A stretch of DNA of 64,000 nt from Paraburkholderia hospita. Lineage in GTDB: Bacteria; Pseudomonadota; Gammaproteobacteria; Burkholderiales; Burkholderiaceae. Shown piece after piece: positions 56,984 through 64,000 of the stretch. The notes under the pieces were generated by a model. That model had not been told where the DNA came from. It did no database searches and saw only the letters and a program-made list of their open reading frames with translations. Both the position numbers and the translations under genes were made by a program. Each line of letters starts with the position of its first letter. Within the stretch, counting starts at the first letter, position 1. The stretch spans positions 124,001-188,000 of the forward strand of contig NZ_CP026109.1 of the NCBI RefSeq assembly GCF_002902965.1, read 5' to 3'.

Positions 56984-58048
56984 ATGAACCCGAAATACGC
57001 TTTAGGAATCCTTATCGCATGTGGTTGCGTGAGCACGGCGGCATCGGCGGCTCAGGTGACGTTCACGTCGTGGGGCGGCGCGTGGCAGGACGCGCAGGAG
57101 AGCACGGCCGCGAAACCGTTCGCGCAGCAGGCCGGTGTGCAGCTCAAGACGGACACGTACAACGGCGGCATCGCGCAGGTCCGCAGCCAGGTGCAAACCA
57201 GCAATGTCACGTGGGACGTCGTTGACATGCAGCTGGCCGACGCGATCCGTGCATGCGACGAGGGCTTGCTCGAGAAGGTGAATCCCACCACGCTCGCACC
57301 GGCCAAAGATGGCACGCCCGCAAAGAGCGATTTCATTGCGGGCGGCCTGTCGGAGTGTCTGGTGGGCAGCATTGCCTGGTCCACGCTCATCGCCTACAAC
57401 ACCGACAAGTTCAAGGGACATGAGCCGACGAAGATCGCCGACTTCTTCGACCTGAAGAAATACCCCGGCAAGCGCGGGCTGCGCAAGTCGCCCGAAGGCG
57501 CGCTGGAATGGGCGCTGCTCGCCGACGGCGTGCTGCCCGCCGATGTCTACAAGATGCTGTCCACGCCCGCAGGATTGAATCGCGCATTCAAGAAGCTCGA
57601 CACGATCAAGTCGTCGATCGTCTGGTGGGAAACGGGCGCGCAGCCGGCACAGCTTCTCGCCGACGGTGAAGTGACGATGAGTAGCGCCTACAACGGCCGC
57701 ATCTACAGCGCGATGATCACCGACAAAAAGCCGTTCGGCTTCCTGTGGGATGGTCAGGTCAAGAACATCGAAGGCTACGCGATCGTGAAGGGCTCGAAGA
57801 ACCTGAAGGCCGCGCAGGACTTTGTGCGCTACGCGACGCAAGCTGATGTGCTTGCCAAGCTTGCGCCGCTGACGGCATATGGTCCGGCGCGCAAGTCATC
57901 GATTCCGCTGGTCGACGCCAAGGTCTCACCTTATCTGCCGACGGCACCCGCCAATCAGAAAGGCGCGATCGATGAAGACACGGCGTTCTGGGCCGACCAT
58001 TCGGACGACCTGAACCAGAAGTTCGCGGTCTGGCTGAGCCAGAAGTAA
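56984..58048 (+). CDS. ABC importer periplasmic binding protein (PotD-like)
   Basis: 354 aa from ATG 56984 with GGAG upstream. Signal peptide ends AASAAQ. Mature part begins VTFTSWGGAWQDAQ, the opening seen in spermidine/putrescine-type binding proteins, and carries the hinge region KKYPGKRGLRKSPEGALEWAL. It captures the substrate in the periplasm. The ligand cannot be told from sequence; given the operon, a proline- or polyamine-related amine or betaine is plausible. Confidence 0.9.
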   Translation: MNPKYALGILIACGCVSTAASAAQVTFTSWGGAWQDAQESTAAKPFAQQAGVQLKTDTYNGGIAQVRSQVQTSNVTWDVVDMQLADAIRACDEGLLEKVNPTTLAPAKDGTPAKSDFIAGGLSECLVGSIAWSTLIAYNTDKFKGHEPTKIADFFDLKKYPGKRGLRKSPEGALEWALLADGVLPADVYKMLSTPAGLNRAFKKLDTIKSSIVWWETGAQPAQLLADGEVTMSSAYNGRIYSAMITDKKPFGFLWDGQVKNIEGYAIVKGSKNLKAAQDFVRYATQADVLAKLAPLTAYGPARKSSIPLVDAKVSPYLPTAPANQKGAIDEDTAFWADHSDDLNQKFAVWLSQK

Positions 58049-58099
58049 CTGGAATTGGTGTAGCACTGACGAGGAGGGCGCGGTATCAGCCGCCGGACC

Positions 58100-59383
58100 A
58101 TGATGATTCTTCCCACTGATATTGCCGTACCAGCAGCTGGCGAGTCCGAGCCGATTTACATCGGCGATTCGAAAAGCCTCAAGTCGAAGCTGCGCAGCGC
58201 GGAGCGCGCCGAGCGTACCAAGGCGATGTTGTTGATCGCGCCGCTGCTGGCCTTCCTTCTCGTCACCTTTCTGGTTCCGATCGGCAGCCTGTTGATGAAG
58301 AGCTTCCGCGACCCGACGATTTCGCAGGAAATGCCTGCCACGGCAGCGCTGCTTCGCGAATGGAATCCTGCTGCCGGAAAGCTGCCCGGTGAGCATGTCT
58401 ATGACGCGTTCGGCAAGGATCTTCTTGCAGCGAAGGCCAATGAAGGCGTGAGCCGCGTGGCGTCGCGCCTCAATTACGACGAAGCGGGCATGCGTAGTCT
58501 CGTCATGAAGACTGCGCGCCGTCTGGGCGATAGCGACACGGGGACATGGCATCAACGCCTGTCGGCCATCGATCCGCGCTGGGACGACATCGGGGCGTGG
58601 TCCACGCTCAAATATGCATCCTCGCCGTGGACGCTCGGCTATTACCTGAAGGCATTCGATTTCAAACGCGACAGCGACGGTTCGATCGTCCGTCAAGCGC
58701 CGGGCGAGCGGCTATATGTCGATGTGTTCGTGCGGACCGCGTGGGTCAGTCTTGCCGTGAGCGCGCTGTGTCTTCTGTTCGGGTATCCCGTCGCCTTCTT
58801 TCTGGCGAACATTCCCGCGCGTTACAGCAACCTGTTCATGATCATGGTGCTGTTGCCGTTCTGGACGTCCATTCTGGTTCGAACCACCGCGTGGGTCGTG
58901 GTGCTGCAGACCAACGGCGTGCTCAACGATCTCTTCATTCACATGGGTCTCACGCAGTCAGGCTTCGCGCTGATCTACAACCGCTTCGGCGTGCTGGTGG
59001 CGATGACGCACATCCTCTTGCCCTACGCGATCCTGTCGCTGTACGCGGTGATGAAGGGCGTGCCGAACATCTACATGAAAGCGGCGCGCTCGCTCGGCGC
59101 GGGCCCGATTCTGTCCTTCTTTCAGGCCTATTTTCCGCAGACGCTGCCGGGCGTAGGCGCAGCCGGCATGCTGACGTTCATTCTCGCTGTTGGCTACTAC
59201 ATCACGCCCGCCATCGTCGGCGGACCGGATGATCAGCTCGCGAGCTACTACATCGCGAATCATGTGAACGCGACGCTGAACTGGGGGCTCGCCAGCGCGC
59301 TCGCATCCATTCTGCTGGCGGGCGTGCTGTTCGTCTATGCGATCTTCGTCCGGATGACGGGCGGCGGTGTGAAACTGGGGTAA
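58100..59383 (+). CDS. ABC importer permease 1 (PotB-like)
   Basis: 427 aa, longer than the usual 280-310 because of a large extra segment between the first helix (LLIAPLLAFLLVTFLVPIGS, about 44-63) and the core helices (about 70-200, soluble, e.g. AFGKDLLAAKANEGVSRVA). Core permease with the EAA-like loop AARSLGAGPILSFFQAYFPQ (about 330-349). The ribosome site before ATG 58100 is weak. Such long PotB homologues occur in betaproteobacterial importers. Confidence 0.88.
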   Translation: MMILPTDIAVPAAGESEPIYIGDSKSLKSKLRSAERAERTKAMLLIAPLLAFLLVTFLVPIGSLLMKSFRDPTISQEMPATAALLREWNPAAGKLPGEHVYDAFGKDLLAAKANEGVSRVASRLNYDEAGMRSLVMKTARRLGDSDTGTWHQRLSAIDPRWDDIGAWSTLKYASSPWTLGYYLKAFDFKRDSDGSIVRQAPGERLYVDVFVRTAWVSLAVSALCLLFGYPVAFFLANIPARYSNLFMIMVLLPFWTSILVRTTAWVVVLQTNGVLNDLFIHMGLTQSGFALIYNRFGVLVAMTHILLPYAILSLYAVMKGVPNIYMKAARSLGAGPILSFFQAYFPQTLPGVGAAGMLTFILAVGYYITPAIVGGPDDQLASYYIANHVNATLNWGLASALASILLAGVLFVYAIFVRMTGGGVKLG

Positions 59384-59387
59384 TGCC

Positions 59388-60221
59388 ATGTTCAACTTTC
59401 CCGCATACGTCACGGTCTGGGGACGTCTCGGCCGGTTCGCTCACGTCGGCGTCTCGCTGGCCGTGCTGTTGTTCCTCGTTTCGCCCGTGCTCGTGGTGAT
59501 GCCGCTGTCGTTCAACTCGCAGCCGTACTTCACGTATCCGATGCAGGGCGTGAGCCTTCGCTGGTATCACGATTTCATCAACAGCCCAGACTGGATGCTC
59601 GCGCTCAAGAACACGATGATCGTCGGCATCGTGTCGACGCTCATCGCAACCGTGCTCGGCGTGACGGCTTCGCTCGGCTTGATGCATCCGCGTCTGAAAG
59701 GGAAGGCGCTCGTGACGGGCATTCTGGTTTCGCCGATGATCGTGCCGCTCATCATCACGGCCGTGGGCGTGTACTTCGCGTTCAGCCCGCTCGGTCTCAC
59801 GAACAGTCTGACGGGGCTGATTCTCGCGCATGCCGCGCTTGGCGTGCCGTTCGTCGTGGTGACGGTCACGGCGACGCTCGCCGGTTTCAACGAAACGCTG
59901 TCGCGCGCGGGCCGCAGCCTCGGCGCGTCGCGCGTGCGCGTCTTCATGCAGGTGAAGCTTCCCATCATCGCGCCGGGCGTGGTGTCGGGCGCACTGTTCG
60001 CGTTCGCGACGTCGTTCGATGAAATCGTCGTCGCGCTCTTTCTGACGGGCACGGATCAGCGCACGGTGCCGCGGCAAATGTGGTCGGGTATCCGCGAACA
60101 GCTGAGCCCGACGATTCTCGCGGTGGCAACCGTCCTCGTCGTCATCTCGACGTTGCTGCTCGTCACGCTGGAACTGTTGCGCCGCCGGTCCGAGCGTCTG
60201 CGTGGCGCCGCCGCATTGTGA
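59388..60221 (+). CDS. ABC importer permease 2 (PotC-like)
   Basis: 277 aa, four bases after the first permease (GGGGTAATGCC start region). Six helices and the EAA loop AGRSLGASRVRVFMQVKLP (about 172-190). It pairs with the preceding permease. The final residues RRRSERLRG are basic and cytoplasmic. Confidence 0.92.
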   Translation: MFNFPAYVTVWGRLGRFAHVGVSLAVLLFLVSPVLVVMPLSFNSQPYFTYPMQGVSLRWYHDFINSPDWMLALKNTMIVGIVSTLIATVLGVTASLGLMHPRLKGKALVTGILVSPMIVPLIITAVGVYFAFSPLGLTNSLTGLILAHAALGVPFVVVTVTATLAGFNETLSRAGRSLGASRVRVFMQVKLPIIAPGVVSGALFAFATSFDEIVVALFLTGTDQRTVPRQMWSGIREQLSPTILAVATVLVVISTLLLVTLELLRRRSERLRGAAAL

Positions 60222-60277
60222 CTGTGACATATCCCAACCACTCGTTTTGAAGCACGCACTCATCGGGTCATCTCATC

Positions 60278-63200
60278 ATGTTGTCGGAAATCCAAGCCAT
60301 GCAGGCCGCCACGACGAACCTCGCCACGCTGCGCCAGCGCATCCGCGACGCAACGGCCTTGCCTGAAGAAGCGGTCGTTCAGCAATTGATGCAGCAGGCG
60401 CGTATGGATGCGCCGACGCTTGCCACGACGCAGGCGCTGGCCGGGCGTCTGGCGCAAGGCGTGCGTGACGCGCGCATCGATGCAGGCGGCGTCGATCTGC
60501 TGACGCAGGAGTTCTCGCTCGACAGCCGCGAAGGCATCGCGCTGATGTGTCTGGCGGAAGCGATGCTCCGTATTCCGGATACGGCGACGCGCAACCAGCT
60601 GATTCGCGACAAGATCGTCGATGCGGACTGGCGGGCGCACATCGGCAAGTCGCCGTCGCTGTTCGTCAATGCGACGGCGTGGGGACTACTCGTCACGGGC
60701 AAGCTGCTGAAGCAGCCGGATGAGAACGCACTGGCGGAAGCACTGACGCGGGTGGTGAGAAAGGGCGGCGAAGCTGTCGTGCGCGCGGGCGTCGCCTACG
60801 CGATGCGCATGCTGGGCAAGCAGTTCGTCACGGGCCAAACCATCGAAGAGGCAATCGGCGTGGCAAAGGGCCGGGAATCGGGCGGTTACCGATACTCGTA
60901 CGACATGCTGGGCGAGGCCGCTCTGACCGACGAGGATGCGCAGGCGTATTTCGAATCGTATCGCCATGCAATCGAAGCGATCGGCAAGGACGCGAAGGGC
61001 AAGGGGCCGATCGACGGGCCAGGCGTATCGGTGAAGATATCCGGGCTTCACCCGCGCTACGAACTGGCGCAACGCGAGCGGGTTCTGATCGAGCTGTATC
61101 CGCGCCTCTTGCAACTCGCGCAACTCGCGAAGCAATACGGCATCGGCTTTCACCTCGACCAGGAAGAGTCCGCGCGATTCGACCTGACGCTCGAAATGCT
61201 GGAGCGCCTGTGCATGGAGCCGACGCTGAAGGGCTGGAACGGCATCGGGATTTCGCTGCAGGCGTACCAGAAGCGCGGCTGGGCCGTGGCGGAATGGATC
61301 ATCGCGCTGGCCCGCTCCACAGGCCGCCGCATCAATATCCGGCTGGTCAAGGGTGCTTACTGGGACACTGAAATCAAGCTCGCTCAGGATGCGGGCGCCG
61401 CCGGCTACCCCGTCTTCACCCGCAAGGTCCATTCGGACGTGAGCTACATCGCTTGCGCAAAGGCCTTGCTTGACGCGCCTGACGCGATCTTTCCGCAATT
61501 TGCCACGCACAACGCCTTCACGGTTGCCGCCGTCCATACGCTGGCGGGGAACAAGGAATACGAGTTCCAGTGTCTGCACGGGATGGGCGAAACGGTGTAC
61601 GACCAGGTCGTCGGACCGACGAAACTGGGCCGTCCGTGCCGGATTTACGCACCCGTTGGACCACATGCGACGCTGCTCGCCTACCTCGTGCGGCGGCTGC
61701 TCGAAAACGGCGCGAACTCTTCTTTCGTGAATCAGATCGTCGATCCGGCCGTCAGCATCGCGGATATCGTCGAAGACCCGGTTGCCAGGGCTGCGCGCAC
61801 GGGCGGCAAACCGCATGCGGGTATTGCTTCGCCTCGCGGCGTGCTGCCGGGCCGGCTCAATGCCGCGCCCATGCAGTTTGCGGCGTCTGCCGCATTCGAC
61901 AAGGCGGTTGCGGACGTACGCACGAATCGCGTCGTTGCGCAGTCGATCGTGGCGGGCGCGGGCGAGCTTGCGTCCGATGCGACGGCGCTCGTCTACAGTG
62001 CGAGCGACGCGTCGGAGGTAATCGGCAGTGTCGCGAGTTGCAGGATCGATGCCGTCGAGAGGGCATGCGCGGCCGCGTCGCAGGCTTTGACGTCGTGGGG
62101 ACGCGCCGCGCCCGATACGCGCGCGGCGATGCTCGAAGACGTTGCGAACGCGCTCGAGAAAAACGCTGAACGGTTCGGCGCACTTCTCGTGCTGGAAAAC
62201 GGCGCGACGCTCGCCGAGGCCGTCGACGAAGTCAGAAGTTCGGTGAATTTGTGCCGCCTGTACGCGTACCAGATCTCGTCCGATACGCGGCTCGCTAGCG
62301 CCGAGCCACTTGGCGTCGTAGTGAGCATCACGCCGGCGTCGTCGCCCCTGACGACGTTTGTCGGGCATATTGCGTCCGCGCTCGCAGCGGGGAATGTCGT
62401 TGTGGCAAAGCCATCGTCGGACGCGTCACTGGTTGCCTATGAAGCGGCGCGACTGTTCGTTCAATGCGGCGTGCCCGACGGCGTGTTGCAAATCGTGCTG
62501 GGCGATGGCGGCACGGTTGGACGGGCGCTGTTGTCCGATCGTCGAGTAGCAGGGGTTCTTTTTTCGGGTTCACGCGAAACGGGCCGTGCTGTTTCGATCC
62601 AGCTTGCAGCGTTGCCGAAAGCACCGAAATTGATCGGCGTGTTCGGCGGCGTCAATTCGATGATCGTCGATAGTTCCGCGTTGCCCGAGCAGGTCATATC
62701 CGACGCGATTGTCTCTGCTTTCAGGAACGCCGGACAGTCGGCATCGTCGTTGCGCATTTTGTGTCTGCAGGATTCGACTGCGGGCAAGGTGCTGCGCATG
62801 CTCAACGGCATGTTGAGCGAGCGCATGACGGGCAACCCGCTGAGCGCTGCAACGGATATCGGACCTGTGGCCACGCGCCGCGCGCGAGACCGCGCCGAAG
62901 CCTACCTTGCGCAATTGAAGCAGAGTGGTATGACGGTGGTGCGCGGCAAGCTTTCGGGCGATTGCAGCAAGGGAAATTATGTCGCGCCTGCGATTGTGGA
63001 TATCGGCGATGTGGGTGCGTTGACTTCGATTGATCCTGCCGTCGCCGGTCCTATCGTTCATGTGCTGCGATACAGGACGGGGGAGATGGACGCGTTGTTG
63101 CACGCGCTCAATGAACGCGGTTGCGGCGTGCAAGGCTTGCACACGCGCATCAACGAGGCGGCGGGAAAGCTGCTGTCGCTAACCAGGGCCAACAGTGTCT

Positions 63201-64000
63201 GCATCAATCGCGCGATGCACAGTGCGTTTGTGGGCATGCAGCCGTTCGGCGGTGTCGATGCGAGCGGCACGGGCCCGATGGCAGGCGGCCCGCTGACGCT
63301 TGCCAGTCTTACGCAACAGGCCGCGTTATCGTTCGAGGCCGCAAGCGGCCCGTTCGCTGCAACGGCAACCGCAGTGAGCGAAAAGTTCTTCGAGTTTCCG
63401 GTCGAAGGTCCGGACGGAAAGCGGGTCAGCCGCCAGACGGCTGCGGCCAAAGCGCGGTCGGCACAACGTCATCACCTCGATGCGCTGTTCAACCTTGCTT
63501 CGTCGCGCGGTGCCCATGCAAAGGATCTCGCGGCGCTCGGCGATTTCAGAAGCCGCGTGAGCGAAATGCTTGCGGCGATGCGGCCGCTTGGTTTGCCTGC
63601 GTTGACGGGCGAAGAGAACACGGTTGAGTTGTTGCCTCGTGGACAGGTGTTGTGCGCCGCGGATTCAACATCGGCCGTGATTGCGCAAGCCATCGCTGCA
63701 GCCGCTTTCGGCAATGAAGTCGTATTGCTGAAATGCCAGCTCTCGGAAGAAATCGCCAATACCCTGGGTGCCGGATGCCGCGTGATCGACGCCGCAGATG
63801 CCGCGCGGATTCTGCGTGGAGACGTTCCCGGCGTGCGTCCCGCCGTTGTGCTGGCGACACCCGGCCAGCACGGTCTCGACACCATCCGCAGCCTGGCAGC
63901 CGAGGCGATGATTGCAGTCGTCGTGGCGGACGATTCCGGCCTCTACGACTGGACGCAACTGGTGCGCGAACGCGTCACGACCGTGAACGCGAGTGCCGCC
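60278..64000 (+). CDS. putA: PutA-type proline dehydrogenase with defective P5CDH half (3' cut by window end)
   Basis: 1241 codons to the window edge without a stop. It begins with the arm domain (MLSEIQAMQAATTN), so the ribbon-helix-helix DNA-binding part of longer PutA is absent. The proline dehydrogenase barrel (about 180-490) has GFHLDQEE, LVKGAYWD, YEFQCLHGMGE, RIYAPVG and RRLLENGANSSFVNQI, all typical. In the aldehyde dehydrogenase half (about 560-1030) the usual AETGGQN reads GVFGGVN (Glu to Val788) and AGQRCSALR reads AGQSASSLR (Cys to Ala822). PFGGVDASGTG is kept. So it should oxidise proline with FAD but not P5C. Confidence 0.92.
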   Translation, partial: MLSEIQAMQAATTNLATLRQRIRDATALPEEAVVQQLMQQARMDAPTLATTQALAGRLAQGVRDARIDAGGVDLLTQEFSLDSREGIALMCLAEAMLRIPDTATRNQLIRDKIVDADWRAHIGKSPSLFVNATAWGLLVTGKLLKQPDENALAEALTRVVRKGGEAVVRAGVAYAMRMLGKQFVTGQTIEEAIGVAKGRESGGYRYSYDMLGEAALTDEDAQAYFESYRHAIEAIGKDAKGKGPIDGPGVSVKISGLHPRYELAQRERVLIELYPRLLQLAQLAKQYGIGFHLDQEESARFDLTLEMLERLCMEPTLKGWNGIGISLQAYQKRGWAVAEWIIALARSTGRRINIRLVKGAYWDTEIKLAQDAGAAGYPVFTRKVHSDVSYIACAKALLDAPDAIFPQFATHNAFTVAAVHTLAGNKEYEFQCLHGMGETVYDQVVGPTKLGRPCRIYAPVGPHATLLAYLVRRLLENGANSSFVNQIVDPAVSIADIVEDPVARAARTGGKPHAGIASPRGVLPGRLNAAPMQFAASAAFDKAVADVRTNRVVAQSIVAGAGELASDATALVYSASDASEVIGSVASCRIDAVERACAAASQALTSWGRAAPDTRAAMLEDVANALEKNAERFGALLVLENGATLAEAVDEVRSSVNLCRLYAYQISSDTRLASAEPLGVVVSITPASSPLTTFVGHIASALAAGNVVVAKPSSDASLVAYEAARLFVQCGVPDGVLQIVLGDGGTVGRALLSDRRVAGVLFSGSRETGRAVSIQLAALPKAPKLIGVFGGVNSMIVDSSALPEQVISDAIVSAFRNAGQSASSLRILCLQDSTAGKVLRMLNGMLSERMTGNPLSAATDIGPVATRRARDRAEAYLAQLKQSGMTVVRGKLSGDCSKGNYVAPAIVDIGDVGALTSIDPAVAGPIVHVLRYRTGEMDALLHALNERGCGVQGLHTRINEAAGKLLSLTRANSVCINRAMHSAFVGMQPFGGVDASGTGPMAGGPLTLASLTQQAALSFEAASGPFAATATAVSEKFFEFPVEGPDGKRVSRQTAAAKARSAQRHHLDALFNLASSRGAHAKDLAALGDFRSRVSEMLAAMRPLGLPALTGEENTVELLPRGQVLCAADSTSAVIAQAIAAAAFGNEVVLLKCQLSEEIANTLGAGCRVIDAADAARILRGDVPGVRPAVVLATPGQHGLDTIRSLAAEAMIAVVVADDSGLYDWTQLVRERVTTVNASAA

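Noticed and set aside
60686..62368. 560-codon minus-strand open frame over putA
   Set aside because: Shadow of the PutA coding strand; no family resemblance.
1..64000. CRISPR arrays, tRNA or rRNA genes, prophage
   Set aside because: No regularly spaced repeats, cloverleaf-like genes or phage structural genes were seen.

Overview
The window looks like a chromosomal or megaplasmid segment of a Burkholderiales bacterium (Burkholderia, Paraburkholderia or Caballeronia type). The grounds are high GC with C/G-rich third positions, four porins of the Burkholderia OmpC-like family, many LysR/MarR/TetR regulators, helix-turn-helix/citrate-synthase fusion proteins, and a phthalate (oph) cluster laid out much like the one described for Burkholderia cepacia DBO1. 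I saw no rRNA, tRNA, CRISPR array or prophage.

Layout. 1-9.6 kb: a citrate synthase-like protein with an N-terminal HTH faces a gentisate-type ring-cleavage pair (FAH-family hydrolase, cupin dioxygenase) with an AAHS aromatic-acid transporter, then cytochrome b561, two YceI proteins, a porin and a chemoreceptor. 9.9-21.6 kb: the phthalate module. It holds ophA2-ophB, ophE (quinolinate phosphoribosyltransferase), a MarR regulator, a porin, ophC, ophD, the divergent ophA1, and a chemoreceptor gene interrupted by a stop codon. Five near-identical palindromes (ATTAGA-N2-TCTAAT) lie before ophA2, ophE, ophD, ophA1 and the chemoreceptor. Decayed pieces of a second ophB-like gene and of an ABC-transporter ATPase lie inside the module. 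21.7-22.2 kb: a rearranged remnant of an ISKra4-type element. 22.5-29.1 kb: a LysR regulator divergent from a six-gene catabolic operon of unknown substrate (RraA-like, D-2-hydroxyacid dehydrogenase, SDR without the usual Tyr/Lys, MFS, RidA, secreted metallo-beta-lactamase-fold hydrolase). 29.2-36.8 kb: a small conserved-looking protein, a porin, pntAA-pntAB-pntB, a cupin, DoxX, and another porin. 37-42.7 kb: a frameshifted chemoreceptor, a truncated chemoreceptor and small genes including a hemerythrin-like protein. 42.7-47.9 kb: a second HTH-citrate synthase with VOC, MFS and SDR genes, divergent from a hydroxyacid dehydrogenase. 47.9-50.6 kb: a chimeric SET/MFS ORF beside an intact ISKra4-type element with 30-31 bp terminal repeats. 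51-64 kb: a diverged N-formylglutamate amidohydrolase-like gene, LysR and TetR regulators, then an operon of a stand-alone P5C dehydrogenase, a four-gene polyamine-type ABC importer, and a PutA-like protein that runs off the window.

How they work together. Most of the window handles aromatic or organic-acid uptake and breakdown: porin for outer-membrane entry, MFS or ABC for inner-membrane uptake, chemoreceptor for sensing, oxygenase and accessory enzymes for conversion. The most unusual points are the shared MarR-type operator joining phthalate degradation, transport, quinolinate clearance and chemotaxis; a PutA whose aldehyde dehydrogenase half lacks the catalytic Cys and Glu while the same operon carries an intact P5C dehydrogenase; and a citrate synthase-like HTH protein that has lost two of three catalytic residues and may be a sensor.
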